Source of the DNA: CAZRRV01 sp964406705 | GTDB taxonomy: Bacteria; Bacillota; Clostridia; Oscillospirales; Acutalibacteraceae | NCBI GenBank assembly: GCA_964406705.1 | Contig: CAYOSS010000001.1 | Location: 58,496 to 122,495, forward strand | Reading direction: 5' to 3' | Length of the DNA stretch: 64,000 nt | Shown here: piece after piece, positions 1 to 8,692 of the stretch | Position numbering within the stretch: the first letter of the stretch is position 1 | Layout of the letters: every line of letters begins with the position of its first letter | Translations under genes and position numbers: made by a program | The notes under the pieces: model-generated | What the model saw: the letters and a program-made list of their open reading frames with translations, nothing else | The model's database searches: none | What the model was told of the DNA's origin: nothing

Positions 1-1
1 G

Positions 2-805
2 AAGAAGGAGATCTCCACCGCGCTGTACGGCTGTTACAAGGGGCTCGCCTACTCGGTGTACAACCTCGTCCCCTCTATCACCTCCGTGATGGGTGTGAGC
101 GCGATACCCGTTCTCGCCACCGCCTGGACGCAAAACGACAAGCCCGCGGTCAAGCTGAATATAGAGACCATAATCCGTGTGACCTCCCTTATCGCCACGC
201 CCGCTGGGATAGGGATGTTCTTCCTATCGGACGGGATCCTGCGCCTGCTATATCCTCAAAACCCCACGGGCGTCGCGGTTGCCGTGCCGATACTCCGAGC
301 GTTGGGCCTCGCGGCGATATTTTCCGGGATAGCGGGGCCGCTGACCAATATTTTGCAGGGGATCGGGAAGCAGTCAACCCCGGTCAAGAATATGGCGGTG
401 GGTGTCGCGCTGAAAATCGTGGTCAATATAGTGCTTGTGGGCATACCTCAGATAAACATCACCGGCGCGGCGGTGGGGACGCTCGTCTGCTACTTTTATA
501 TATGCGTGGCGGATTACATCTGCGTCCTGCGGCACACTAAAGTGCGGGTGAACCTCTTTATCACGGCCGGCAAGCCCTTCATATGCGCCCTTCTCTGCGG
601 GCTTGGGGCTTGGGGGTCGTCGCTGCTGTTCGGCAAAATCGGGCTTGTGGGGAACCTCGCGACCCTGTTATCCATACTCGTAGCGGTAGTGGTTTATATA
701 TTATCCATAATATTTACTCGCACTATTGTGAAAAGCGACGTGTTATCCTTGCCCAAAGGAGAAAAAATCCTAAAAGTGCTTGAAAAGTTGCACGCGGTAA
801 GGTAA
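2..805 (+). CDS. SpoVB/MurJ-type oligosaccharide flippase, C-terminal part (5' end outside window)
   Basis: The reading frame is open from base 2, so the gene begins upstream of the window; only about 267 C-terminal residues are visible. They contain several hydrophobic helices and the family-like stretches LYGCYKGLAYSVYNLVPSI and ILRALGLAAIFSGIAGPL, typical of the MOP-superfamily flippases SpoVB/MurJ. Such proteins move lipid-linked wall or polysaccharide precursors across the cytoplasmic membrane. The gene order flippase, HU, RqcP resembles the spoVB-yabN-yabO neighbourhood of spore-forming Firmicutes, which favours a SpoVB-like member over MurJ; a mazG-like gene is absent here. No terminator is obvious after the stop. 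Confidence 0.8.
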   Translation, partial: KKEISTALYGCYKGLAYSVYNLVPSITSVMGVSAIPVLATAWTQNDKPAVKLNIETIIRVTSLIATPAGIGMFFLSDGILRLLYPQNPTGVAVAVPILRALGLAAIFSGIAGPLTNILQGIGKQSTPVKNMAVGVALKIVVNIVLVGIPQINITGAAVGTLVCYFYICVADYICVLRHTKVRVNLFITAGKPFICALLCGLGAWGSSLLFGKIGLVGNLATLLSILVAVVVYILSIIFTRTIVKSDVLSLPKGEKILKVLEKLHAVR

Positions 806-912
806 AATATACTGCACGGTTTGCGCCGTAAACTTAGAAGTTCAAGCACTGGTTTAACTCTTCACGTGAGGTTAGCTATCGCTTGGTCTAATATTAAAAT
901 GGAGGTTGTATG

Positions 913-1185
913 ATGAGCAAGAAGGACATTGTCGAAGCTGTCGCGCAGAGCGTCGGTCTCTCCAAGAAGGACGCCGAGAAGGCCGTAAACGCCACCCTCG
1001 ACGCGGTAACGGGGGCTCTTAAGGCCGGCGAACGCGTGCAGATCATCGGGTTCGGGACGTTCGAGGTGAAGGAGCGCCCGGAGCGGACTGGCCGCAACCC
1101 TCAGTCCGGCGAGGAGATCACCATCGCGGCGTCCAAAGTGCCCGTGTTCAAGGCGGGCAAAGCGCTTAAAGACGCGGTTTGTTAG
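913..1185 (+). CDS. hup: HU family DNA-binding protein
   Basis: This 90-residue protein is a typical HU: N-terminal KKDIVEAVAQ helices, then the arm region GFGTFEVKERPERTGRNPQSG, and a C-terminal end at KAGKALKDAVC. HU dimers bend and compact DNA in the nucleoid. Two ATG codons stand in tandem at 910 and 913; the second lies 7 bases after GGAGG (901-905), the better spacing, so it is chosen. A strong intrinsic terminator follows 27 bases downstream, so hup is probably transcribed mainly as a single gene from the 105-base upstream leader, in which I see no clear consensus promoter. Confidence 0.95.
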   Translation: MSKKDIVEAVAQSVGLSKKDAEKAVNATLDAVTGALKAGERVQIIGFGTFEVKERPERTGRNPQSGEEITIAASKVPVFKAGKALKDAVC

Positions 1186-1211
1186 CCGGGGGGGGTGTCC
1201 CCCGCCGGGAG

Positions 1212-1237
1212 GCCACCCTCGCGGTGGCTTTCCTTTT
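1212..1237 (+). terminator. Intrinsic terminator after hup
   Basis: GCCACC (1212-1217) and GGTGGC (1223-1228) form a perfect 6-bp stem with a CTCGC loop, followed by TTTCCTTTT. It ends only 13 bases before the rqcP start codon, so rqcP and serA need readthrough or a promoter I cannot see. Confidence 0.8.
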
Positions 1238-1250
1238 AGGTCGGTACGAT

Positions 1251-1559
1251 ATGAGAATTGATAAATTCCTGAAAATGTCCCGCGTGATAAAACGCCGCAC
1301 CGTCGCGAACGAGGCCTGCGACGCGGGGCGCGTGGAGGTTAACGGTAAGCCGGCCCGCGCGTCGTACGAGGTGAAGCCCGGCGACGTGGTGGCGATTCAG
1401 TTCGGCAACCGCGCGGTAAAGTTCGAGGTGAAATCCGTCCAGCCCGTGACGGGCAAGGACGCCGCCCCGGCTATGTACGAAATGTTAGCCGAGCCGGGGG
1501 AGAAGCCCGGCGCGAACGCGAAAGGTGACAGCGATGTTCAAAATCAAGACGTACAATAA
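1251..1559 (+). CDS. rqcP: RNA-binding S4 domain protein RqcP (YabO/Hsp15 type)
   Basis: A 102-residue S4 domain protein beginning MRIDKFLKMSRVIKRRTVA, the alpha-L RNA-binding fold. In Bacillus the homologue RqcP (YabO) acts with RqcH on obstructed 50S-peptidyl-tRNA complexes during alanine tailing. The frame opens earlier, but the upstream part reads through the hup terminator, so the ATG at 1251 is chosen; its ribosome binding site is weak. The last ~20 residues are Ala/Gly/Lys-rich and probably disordered. The 3' end overlaps serA by 26 bases. Position after the flippase and HU matches the conserved clostridial context. Confidence 0.85.
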   Translation: MRIDKFLKMSRVIKRRTVANEACDAGRVEVNGKPARASYEVKPGDVVAIQFGNRAVKFEVKSVQPVTGKDAAPAMYEMLAEPGEKPGANAKGDSDVQNQDVQ

Positions 1560-2694
1560 AATCTCACAGGTGGGGCTCTCCGAGCTCGACCCCGCCCGCT
1601 ACACCTGCTCCGACAGCGTTGAGGACCCGGACGGCGCCATTGTGCGATCCGCCGCGCTTCACGACGAGGTGTTCCCGGCGTCCCTGCTCGCCATAGCGAG
1701 GGCCGGCGCGGGGACAAACAACATCCCCGTAGACCGTTGTGCGGAGCAGGGGATTGTTGTCTTCAACACCCCCGGTGCCAACGCCAACGCGGTGAAGGAG
1801 CTTGTGATTTTGGGCCTCCTGATGGCCTCCCGCAAGGTTTCCGCCGCTATAACCTGGGCGGCGGGGCTCAAGGGAAACGGCGCCGATGTCGCAAAGTTGG
1901 TGGAAAAGGGCAAGTCCGCGTTTGTGGGCCCCGAAATCAGCGGCAAGACGCTGGGCGTCATAGGGCTCGGCGCTATAGGGGAACTTGTCGCGAACGCCGC
2001 TTTGAAGCTTGATATGAAGGTCATAGGGTATGATCCGTTCCTCTCGGTGAAGTCCGCCCTCGCGCTCTCCCCGCACGTCAAGGTTGTCTCCGACCCGGCG
2101 GAGATTTACGCCAATTCCGATTACATCACCCTGCACGTCCCCTGCAACGCCGACACCAAGGGTATGATCAACGCGGATTCCATCGCGCAGATGCGGGACG
2201 GGGTGCGCATACTCAACTTCGCGCGCGGGGAATTGGTCGACACCGCGAGCCTGCTTTCCGCCATATCCGTGAACAAGATCGCCTGCTACGTAACCGACTT
2301 CCCCAACGACGATCTGCTTTGCATGGAGAACGTGGTCGCTCTTCCGCACTTGGGCGCGTCAACTCCCGAGTCTGAGGACAACTGCGCCAAAATGGCCGCC
2401 GTGGAACTGGCCGATTACCTTGAGAACGGTAACATCACCCACTCGGTGAACCTCCCCGACGCGGCTCTCCCCCGCAGCGGCGGGACGCGCTTCTGCGTGC
2501 TTCACCGCAACGTCCCCGCCGTCATAAACAAGATTTCCGGGATTTTCTCCTCCGCGAACCTGAACATTCTCAATATGATCAACAAATCCCGCGGCGATTA
2601 CGCCTACACAATGCTTGACGTGGAGAACGCGTCGGGCAGCATCGAGGAGTCTCTTCGCGCCCTGCCAGAGGTCATCCGAGTTAGGGTGCTGTAA
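1534..2694 (+). CDS. serA: D-3-phosphoglycerate dehydrogenase with C-terminal ACT domain
   Basis: This 386-residue enzyme carries the NAD-binding motif GVIGLGAIG, the substrate/catalytic Arg in NFARGELVD and the catalytic His in LPHLGASTPESE, followed by a C-terminal ACT domain (FCVLHRNVPAVINKISGIF) of the kind that senses serine. It commits 3-phosphoglycerate to serine synthesis. The usual acidic residue of the catalytic set lies where this protein has TDFPNDDLLCMEN, a variant I associate with clostridial SerA. The ATG at 1534 is preferred over GTG 1525 because AAAGGTG sits about 7 bases upstream. It overlaps rqcP and is followed at once by a terminator. serC and serB are not nearby. Confidence 0.9.
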   Translation: MFKIKTYNKISQVGLSELDPARYTCSDSVEDPDGAIVRSAALHDEVFPASLLAIARAGAGTNNIPVDRCAEQGIVVFNTPGANANAVKELVILGLLMASRKVSAAITWAAGLKGNGADVAKLVEKGKSAFVGPEISGKTLGVIGLGAIGELVANAALKLDMKVIGYDPFLSVKSALALSPHVKVVSDPAEIYANSDYITLHVPCNADTKGMINADSIAQMRDGVRILNFARGELVDTASLLSAISVNKIACYVTDFPNDDLLCMENVVALPHLGASTPESEDNCAKMAAVELADYLENGNITHSVNLPDAALPRSGGTRFCVLHRNVPAVINKISGIFSSANLNILNMINKSRGDYAYTMLDVENASGSIEESLRALPEVIRVRVL

Positions 2695-2714
2695 AGCTCC
2701 GCTTACAAGGCGAA

Positions 2715-2743
2715 CCCCCGCCGGGTACGGCGGGGGGATTTTT
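2715..2743 (+). terminator. Intrinsic terminator after serA
   Basis: CCCCCGCCG (2715-2723) pairs perfectly with CGGCGGGGG (2728-2736) around a GGTA loop, followed by GATTTTTG. It ends the rqcP-serA transcript and separates it from the oppositely oriented gene that follows. Confidence 0.9.
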
Positions 2744-2764
2744 GTAAAATAGGGGCACGAGGGA

Positions 2765-3697
2765 TTATTCTGAACCGAACACTTTCTCGTATGGATCTAC
2801 TCCCGCCGCGATCTTGTCGAAGGCGAAATCGGCGTAGTAACGCTCGCCGTTAAGCGTAAAATAGAGCCACTGGTGCTTGTTGTTTTCGCCCTCGTGAACA
2901 TACTCGTAATCGATCTCCAATAGGCGAAGGGCAAGCTCCATAGTGCGCGTTTGGGTGACATTGTTCACCTTGCGCTCGTGTACTAAGTAGTATGCTTCGG
3001 TGAATTTCGATTCCTCGCAGTTGCGACGACCGCCGTTAACCCCCTTAATGCGGTCAAACACGTATCGGATTCTGTCTAATATGTCGTCCTTGGCAGCGAC
3101 TTCCGCCGAGAGATCAACAATATCCTCGACCCATTTGAGCGCTTTCTTATTCTTCTCGTCACCGAGGTCGTTGTGGAACCATTCCCGCAGCCTGTATGAC
3201 AATGAGCCGCTGTCTTCCCCGCCGGGTGTGCCGGAATTTCCTCTCCCGGACGAAGTTGCGGGCTTGGCGGGCTTGCTGCTCGTTACGTTACCGCCCGGCT
3301 GTCCCGGCTTGTTGCCCGAGCCTGGAGCTGAGCCGTTCACGCTGCCGCCGTTGCTGTTGTTGCCGCCTTGTCCGCCGTTTACTCCCGACCCGCCGTTATC
3401 CGACCCGCCGTTTCCTGCTGACCCGCCTGAGCCGCCCTGATTGCCGCTATCCCCCGATCCGACCGGACCGGGGGATTCTGTGGTGTTGTCGTTATCGGCA
3501 GGCGTGCCGTTCCCGTCAGCGTAGGAGCCGCCCGATGTACTCCCGCCCGCGTCCTCCGGCTCGCTTGCCCAGGAAAAAGATGCTGTGGGCTTGCTGTCAT
3601 ACAGAGTAGGGACCCACCAGATAGAGAGCCCGATCAAGACTGCCGTCGTACCGAAGCTTAAGGCTATCAGGAGCAACTTCTTGACGCGGTCGGACAT
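2765..3697 (-). CDS. Membrane-anchored protein with Gly/Ser/Asn-rich linker and cysteine-less transglutaminase-like domain
   Basis: The 310-residue product has one N-terminal membrane helix (residues ~7-29), a long low-complexity linker rich in Gly, Ser, Asn and Pro (~40-165), and a folded C-terminal domain (~165-310). In that domain HQWLYFTLNGERYYADFAFD looks like the His and Asp segments of the transglutaminase/protease core (HAW...G.W...D), but the region that should hold the nucleophilic Cys reads RKVNNVTQTRTMELALRLL and has none. The resemblance is by eye only. Decayed fragments of a paralogue lie at 45.0-45.6 kb. It follows comEA on the same strand by 64 bases; GGGAGG precedes ATG 3697. 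Confidence 0.5.
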   Translation of the reverse strand: MSDRVKKLLLIALSFGTTAVLIGLSIWWVPTLYDSKPTASFSWASEPEDAGGSTSGGSYADGNGTPADNDNTTESPGPVGSGDSGNQGGSGGSAGNGGSDNGGSGVNGGQGGNNSNGGSVNGSAPGSGNKPGQPGGNVTSSKPAKPATSSGRGNSGTPGGEDSGSLSYRLREWFHNDLGDEKNKKALKWVEDIVDLSAEVAAKDDILDRIRYVFDRIKGVNGGRRNCEESKFTEAYYLVHERKVNNVTQTRTMELALRLLEIDYEYVHEGENNKHQWLYFTLNGERYYADFAFDKIAAGVDPYEKVFGSE

Positions 3698-3761
3698 TGT
3701 GGGGCCTCCCTTCTTGAGCGATAATCACGTTATCTTACTGTAAGCTTGTCCAATCGCAGGA

Positions 3762-4373
3762 TTATCCTACGGTGAGCTTGTTCCTGTTCTTCTCCAGCGT
3801 CTTCTCGCCTATGCCGTCGACCTCTAATAGCTCGTCTACCGAGCCGAAGCCGCCGTACCGTTCCCGGTAGTCTATGATGGCTTGGGCTTTCACTTCGCCA
3901 ATGCCGTCGAGTGACATCAGCTCGTCAAGGGTCGCAGTGTTGAGGTTGATTGTGCCCGAATACTCGCCGGGGGAAGGGCTCGGCGTGGAGCCGGTAGCGG
4001 AATTATCATCTTCCTGAGCTACTTCGCCGCTGTTTTGAGACGCGGGCAGAGATGATCCGTTCTGCTCATTTGAAACAATGGAGGTACCCGGAAAATACTC
4101 CACCCCCTTGGGACGGTTGGCGACTATCGACCAGGCGAACAGCAGCAGCGAGGCGAGGGGCAGCGCGATAAGAGTTATTCTCATAGGTAGGCTGAACAGG
4201 TGCCGTTCTTCCGGAGGCCCTATCTCGTTAACTGCGTAGCAAAAGCTCTCCCGGGGATCGAGAGGGGGCTGGGTGCCGCTCGACGTCCCCATTGGAGCCG
4301 TTGTGTCGGAATTTGCGGGATCGGAAGTGTTGTCGGAGAGTATAGCGTCGACACGGTCTTCATCGGATGGCAT
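3762..4373 (-). CDS. comEA: ComEA-type helix-hairpin-helix DNA-binding protein
   Basis: About 203 residues: a Ser/Thr/Asp-rich cytoplasmic N-terminus, one membrane helix (ITLIALPLASLLLFAWSIV), a disordered linker, and a C-terminal helix-hairpin-helix pair starting INLNTATLDELMSLDGIGE and ending DGIGEKTLEKNRNKLTVG. ComEA binds incoming double-stranded DNA at the membrane during transformation. The SLBB domain present in many ComEA proteins is missing and the cytoplasmic N-terminus is unusually long. ATG 4373 has GGGGTG 9 bases upstream and lies 36 bases below the promoter start; a GTG at 4385 is also in frame. No other com genes are in the window. Confidence 0.8.
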   Translation of the reverse strand: MPSDEDRVDAILSDNTSDPANSDTTAPMGTSSGTQPPLDPRESFCYAVNEIGPPEERHLFSLPMRITLIALPLASLLLFAWSIVANRPKGVEYFPGTSIVSNEQNGSSLPASQNSGEVAQEDDNSATGSTPSPSPGEYSGTINLNTATLDELMSLDGIGEVKAQAIIDYRERYGGFGSVDELLEVDGIGEKTLEKNRNKLTVG

Positions 4374-4415
4374 AGCACACAACACCCCACAATCATAACA
4401 GACTGGCGCGGCAAT

Positions 4416-4444
4416 ATTGTATCATACTTCGGGAAATATGTAAA
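4416..4444 (-). promoter_or_regulatory. Sigma-A promoter of comEA
   Basis: On the minus strand TTTACA (4444-4439) and TACAAT (4421-4416) are separated by exactly 17 bases, giving a start near 4409 and a short leader before comEA. Confidence 0.75.
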
Positions 4445-4643
4445 CGGTAAATTCAAGGCAATATCGCATAAAACCTTCCACAATCTGCCTCTGTTCGTGC
4501 TATATTATAAGCATAAACAAACAGCTGACATTATCCGCACCAAGCGATAAGCTACCCGACATCGACTCCGCTATTGTGAACGCACTCCAATCCGAAAAAT
4601 CAAATAATCGATAGACAACCGTCGGGGAAACCCGGTGTAAACG

Positions 4644-4860
4644 CGCGAGCCCCTCTGTTCGCGGCGAGAATATGATTGTTGTGTAGCGAAGTCTTACGAT
4701 TATCCTGGAAACGTTCCCCGCGACGTCTACCGCCGCCACGCCAACTGCGGGTGCACCGTGGAGTGTGACCCGGGCGCGGGCAAGCGGGCGCAGAACGTGT
4801 GGACCAAGCGGTGGAGCCGGGCGGAAGAGAGCGGGAATACCGAGATAAGGAAGGGAATAG
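4644..4860 (+). pseudogene. Decayed fragment of a phage minor head (MuF/gp7-type) protein
   Basis: This otherwise geneless stretch between comEA and glgA holds a plus-strand frame reading RRAEYDCCVAK...YDYPGNVPRDVYRRHANCGCTV...QNVWTKRW. That order of Asp-Cys-Cys, RH.NC.CTV and NVWTKRW is what I know from the C-termini of SPP1 gp7/Mu F-like minor capsid proteins of Firmicute phages. There is no start codon with a ribosome binding site, the upstream part of the gene is missing and the Cys-rich segment appears shortened. I read it as a relic of an old prophage. The rest of 4445-4935 shows nothing else I recognise. Confidence 0.5.
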
Positions 4861-4935
4861 TAAAGGCGGGCGCAACTTGTATCGGCGGATTGTGGCGCGC
4901 AATCTCTTGTAGCAGTTTGCGGCCGGCCGCCGGTT

Positions 4936-6363
4936 CTACCTCCCCCCGTATACCAGCGACTTGTAGAGCCTTATGTACGCGTTGGCGGACTTGCCCCAGC
5001 TGTTGTCGCACTCCATCGCGCGGCGGGAGAGCGTCGCCCAGCCCTCCTTGTCCTTATAGCCTTCGAGGGCGCGCCAGACGGCGTGGTCCATATCGTGCGC
5101 GTTGTAGGTGGGGAAGGTGAAGCCGTTTCCGCCGCCGCTGCCGGAGTCCTCCACCGTGTCGGCGAGACCCCCGGTTTCCCTCACGATGGGGACAGTCCCG
5201 TAACGGAGGGCGATCATCTGCGCGAGGCCGCAGGGCTCCGTCTTGGAGGGCATTAAGAACATATCCGCCCCCGCGTAGAACCGCCGCGCGAGGTCCGGGA
5301 TAAACCCGCGCCTGAACGCGAATTCTCCGGGGTAGCGGCCGGCCAATTCGCCGAAGAACTGCTCGTACTCCCTGTCGCCCGAGCCGAGTACCGCGAACTG
5401 CACGTTGTTCTGAAGTATGGAATCCGCGACGCGCCGCACAAGGTCAATCCCCTTTTGCTCGGTGAGGCGGCTCACCATCACAATCAGCGGGGTGCCGGCG
5501 TCTACGGGCAGACCCAACTCCGTCTGCAGCGCCGCCTTGCACTTTTCCTTGCCCGAGAGGTCGTCGGCGCTGTAATTAAACGGTATGGAGCGATCGGTCT
5601 CGGGGTTGTAAACCTCCGTGTCGATGCCGTTTACTATCCCGGTTAGCTTGTCGGAAATCCGCGCTACCTCGCTCTCGAGCCCGTAGGCGAACCACGGGTC
5701 GGACAGCTCCCTCGCGTAGCGCGGGCTGACCGTGGTCACCCTGTCCGCGCACTCCAGAGCGCCTTTCATCAGGTTGACGCAGTCGCCGTACTCGAGCACG
5801 TCGGAGCATTCCTCCGGGACGCCCAACACGTCCCCCAAAAACTCCTTGCCGAACTTTCCCTGGTACTGGATGTTGTGGATGGTGAATACCGTCTTAATCC
5901 CGGAATAGCGGGGGTCTTTGGCGTACATAAGCTTTAGGAAAACCGGGGTCATCGCGGTCTGCCAGTCGTTGCAGTGTATTATATCGGGGAAGAAGCCGAG
6001 CTCGGGCAGGATCTCAAGGACCGCCCGCGAGAAGAACGCGAACCGCTCCCCGTCGTCGTAGTCGCCGTACATACTCTGCCGGCGAAAGTAATACTCGTTA
6101 TCCAGCAGGTAGTAAATCACCCCGTCGATTTTGGTCTCGAATATCCCGCAGTACTGCCGCCGCCACGCCACGGGGACCGTCACCGCTCCCATGAACTTCA
6201 TATTTTCCCGCAAGCTCTGTGGGATCCCGGAGTAGAGCGGCATTACCACGCGCGCCCCCACAAGGCGTTTGCGCAGGGCTTTGGGAAGAGCCGAGGCGAC
6301 ATCCCCCAACCCCCCAGAACTCGCGAAGGGGTAACTTTCCGAAGTGGCGAACAGTACTTTCAT
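4936..6363 (-). CDS. glgA: Glycogen synthase (ADP-glucose type)
   Basis: A 475-residue GT5 enzyme that extends alpha-1,4-glucan from ADP-glucose. The N-terminal donor loop reads SSGGLGDVASALPKAL (many homologues have KTGGL, so the first Lys is replaced by Ser), and the C-terminal half has TEPCGLAQMIALRYGTVPIV with the conserved E and the GGLADTV motif. An upstream in-frame extension overlaps glgD and is ignored; ATG 6363 has AAAAGGAG in front and forms an ATGA overlap with the glgD stop. It is the last gene of the glgBCDA operon. No T-rich terminator follows, only a perfect GCGGCCGGCCGC palindrome near 4920. Confidence 0.95.
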   Translation of the reverse strand: MKVLFATSESYPFASSGGLGDVASALPKALRKRLVGARVVMPLYSGIPQSLRENMKFMGAVTVPVAWRRQYCGIFETKIDGVIYYLLDNEYYFRRQSMYGDYDDGERFAFFSRAVLEILPELGFFPDIIHCNDWQTAMTPVFLKLMYAKDPRYSGIKTVFTIHNIQYQGKFGKEFLGDVLGVPEECSDVLEYGDCVNLMKGALECADRVTTVSPRYARELSDPWFAYGLESEVARISDKLTGIVNGIDTEVYNPETDRSIPFNYSADDLSGKEKCKAALQTELGLPVDAGTPLIVMVSRLTEQKGIDLVRRVADSILQNNVQFAVLGSGDREYEQFFGELAGRYPGEFAFRRGFIPDLARRFYAGADMFLMPSKTEPCGLAQMIALRYGTVPIVRETGGLADTVEDSGSGGGNGFTFPTYNAHDMDHAVWRALEGYKDKEGWATLSRRAMECDNSWGKSANAYIRLYKSLVYGGR

Positions 6364-7478
6364 TGCAAAATTTCTCCTTTTGATATGTATACGGGGTGGC
6401 TCTCCGTGCCGCGAAGCTTCACCCCGGGGGACACGCGGACGTTCTTGTCGAGTATGGCGTAGGAGATTTCGCACCCCTCGCCTATATCCGCGTCCTGCAT
6501 AATTATGGAGCCGCGCAGCGTTGCTCCCTCCCCTACTTTTACCCCGCGCGAGAGGACGCAGCCTTTCACGTCGCCGAGGATATCGCACCCGTCGGCGATC
6601 AGGGCGTCCTCGACGGTCGCTCGGAGGCCGTATTTGGTCGGCATATCGTCCCGGACTTTGGTGTAGACGGGGTGAGCGCGGAAAAGCTGGTCCCGCGCGG
6701 CGGGGTCGCGCAGCAGCCGCATATTCGCGTTGTAGTACCCCTGCTCGCTGTCAATCACGGCGGTGAAGCCGTCCACCTTGTAGCCGAGGATCTTCAGCCT
6801 GCCGAAGTTTGGGAGGATTATCCCCTCGGCGAACGCCTTCTTGCCCGCGCTGTCCGCCTCCTTTACAAGGCGAATCAGCAGTTCGCGCTCGATGACAATG
6901 ACGTCCAGCCCGTAGTCACATTCCGCCTGCTCCACGGGCAGGGTAATCTTAGTCGCGAAGCCGTCCTCACCGAGCGTCAGAGCCATTACGTCCCTATCCC
7001 CGCGCGGAAGAACGCCGCGGGTGTAGCAGACAGTGACATCGGCGGCTTTGCGGCGGTGGGTGTTCACAACGTCCTCAAGGTTTATGCTGCTGACAAGGTT
7101 CGCGTCGCAGAGGATCACATACTTTTGATGCAAACCCTCGAGGTAGTGCATCGCCCCCGCCAGCGCGTCGATTTTGCCCTCGTAGACCCTCGCGCTGCGG
7201 TTGCTGTAGGGGGTTATCATCATAAGCCCGCCGTTGCGCCGCGCTAAGTCCCAGGAACGTCCGCTGCCCAAGTGGTCTATCAGCGACTGGTAGTTGCCTC
7301 TCGCTATGACCCCCACGTTCGCGACGCCCGCGTTTACGAGGTTGGACAGAGAGAAGTCGATCAGCCTGTACCTCCCGCAGAAGGGGAGGGACCCCACCGC
7401 GCGAAGGGAAGTCATCTCGCCTAAATTTTTATCGTGCGTATTGGGGAAAATAATTCCCACGACATCGGACGGACTCAT
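6360..7478 (-). CDS. glgD: GlgD, regulatory subunit of ADP-glucose pyrophosphorylase
   Basis: This 372-residue protein has the nucleotidyltransferase and left-handed beta-helix architecture of GlgC, but its N-terminus (GIIFPNTHDKNLGEMTSLRA) lacks the glycine-rich GGxGxRL loop, as in the GlgD subunits of Firmicutes that raise the activity of GlgC in a hetero-oligomer. It contains the conserved YRLIDFSLSNLVNAG segment. It overlaps glgC and glgA by ATGA at both ends, pointing to translational coupling and stoichiometric production. Confidence 0.93.
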   Translation of the reverse strand: MSPSDVVGIIFPNTHDKNLGEMTSLRAVGSLPFCGRYRLIDFSLSNLVNAGVANVGVIARGNYQSLIDHLGSGRSWDLARRNGGLMMITPYSNRSARVYEGKIDALAGAMHYLEGLHQKYVILCDANLVSSINLEDVVNTHRRKAADVTVCYTRGVLPRGDRDVMALTLGEDGFATKITLPVEQAECDYGLDVIVIERELLIRLVKEADSAGKKAFAEGIILPNFGRLKILGYKVDGFTAVIDSEQGYYNANMRLLRDPAARDQLFRAHPVYTKVRDDMPTKYGLRATVEDALIADGCDILGDVKGCVLSRGVKVGEGATLRGSIIMQDADIGEGCEISYAILDKNVRVSPGVKLRGTESHPVYISKGEILQ

Positions 7479-8692
7479 AACGCGACCCCCGCTCTGACAT
7501 TTCTCTCCACCATTTGTTTTGCGGAGACGAACGCTCCTTCGCCCACGGTAACCCTGTTTCCCACGACGCTGATTCCCCAGCCCGAAAGGTCGGCGGTCTC
7601 GCGCGGATCCTGCCCCACGACGGCGTTTTCCTCCACCGTGACGCGTTCCGCTAAGATTGAATACCGCACTTTGGCACCCCGCTTTATGACGGTTCCCGGC
7701 ATAATTATGGAGTAGGCGACTTCCGCCCCCTCCTCAATCAGCACGTTCTCGCCGAGCACGGAGCATTCCACGTTCCCCGCTATATCGCACCCCTCTGTGA
7801 CCAGCGCGTTTTGCACTTTGGCAGTCGCCGCTATGTGCTGGGGCGGGGCGGAGGGGCTGCGCGAGTATATTTTCCAGGAGGGGTTCGCGAGGTCAAGCCC
7901 GGAATTGGGCGAGAGCAGGTCGAGATTCGCCTCCCAGAGCGACTCAACCGTCCCGACATCCTTCCAGTACCCGTGGAAGCGGTGGGTCATCATCTTTTGC
8001 CCCGAGCGCAGCATAGCCGGAATAATGTTTTTGCCGAAATCGTTCTCCGAGGCGGGGTCCCGCTCGTCCTCGTCAAGAAAGCGGCGCAGTTTCTCCCAAG
8101 TGAAAACGTATATCCCCATCGAGGCGAGGTTGCTTTTGGGGGCTTTGGGCTTCTCCTCGAACGCGTAGACCGAGCCGTCCGCGTTGATATTCATAATCCC
8201 GAAGCGCGGCGCCTCCTCCATCGGCACCTCCATCACCGCGATGGTGCAGTCCGCCCCGGAGTTTATGTGGGTGTCCAGCATCTCGGTATAGTCCATTTTG
8301 TAGATGTGGTCCCCGGAGAGGATCAGCACATATTTCGGATTGTAACGTTCTATAAAGCGCGTATTGCGGAAGATGGCGTCGGCGGTACCCTTGTACCAGC
8401 CCCCGCCCCCGTTTGCGGTGTAGGGGGGAAGGAGGTGCACCCCTCCGTCCAACTTATCCAAATCCCAGGGGCGCCCCGTGCCGATGTAGTCGTTGAGCTC
8501 CAGCGGTTGGTACTGGGTGAGCACCCCCACCGTTTCTATCCCGGAATTGGAGCAGTTTGACAGCGGAAAGTCGATAATGCGGTACTTGCCCCCGTACGGC
8601 ACGGCGGGCTTCGCTATGTCCCGCGTGAGGACGCCCAATCTGCTTCCCTGCCCGCCGGCGAGGAGCATCGCGATACACTCATTCTTCCTCAA
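7475..8692 (-). CDS. glgC: Glucose-1-phosphate adenylyltransferase, catalytic subunit
   Basis: GlgC makes ADP-glucose from ATP and glucose-1-phosphate, the committed step of glycogen synthesis. The 405-residue protein shows the loop LLAGGQGSRLGVLT, the KPAVPYGGKYRIIDFPLSN segment, GDHIYKMDY, and a hexapeptide-repeat C-terminus. The start is TTG at 8692, preceded by AGAGGG; no ATG fits the family N-terminus. It overlaps glgB by 14 bases and glgD by 4. Confidence 0.95.
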   Translation of the reverse strand: MRKNECIAMLLAGGQGSRLGVLTRDIAKPAVPYGGKYRIIDFPLSNCSNSGIETVGVLTQYQPLELNDYIGTGRPWDLDKLDGGVHLLPPYTANGGGGWYKGTADAIFRNTRFIERYNPKYVLILSGDHIYKMDYTEMLDTHINSGADCTIAVMEVPMEEAPRFGIMNINADGSVYAFEEKPKAPKSNLASMGIYVFTWEKLRRFLDEDERDPASENDFGKNIIPAMLRSGQKMMTHRFHGYWKDVGTVESLWEANLDLLSPNSGLDLANPSWKIYSRSPSAPPQHIAATAKVQNALVTEGCDIAGNVECSVLGENVLIEEGAEVAYSIIMPGTVIKRGAKVRYSILAERVTVEENAVVGQDPRETADLSGWGISVVGNRVTVGEGAFVSAKQMVERNVRAGVAL

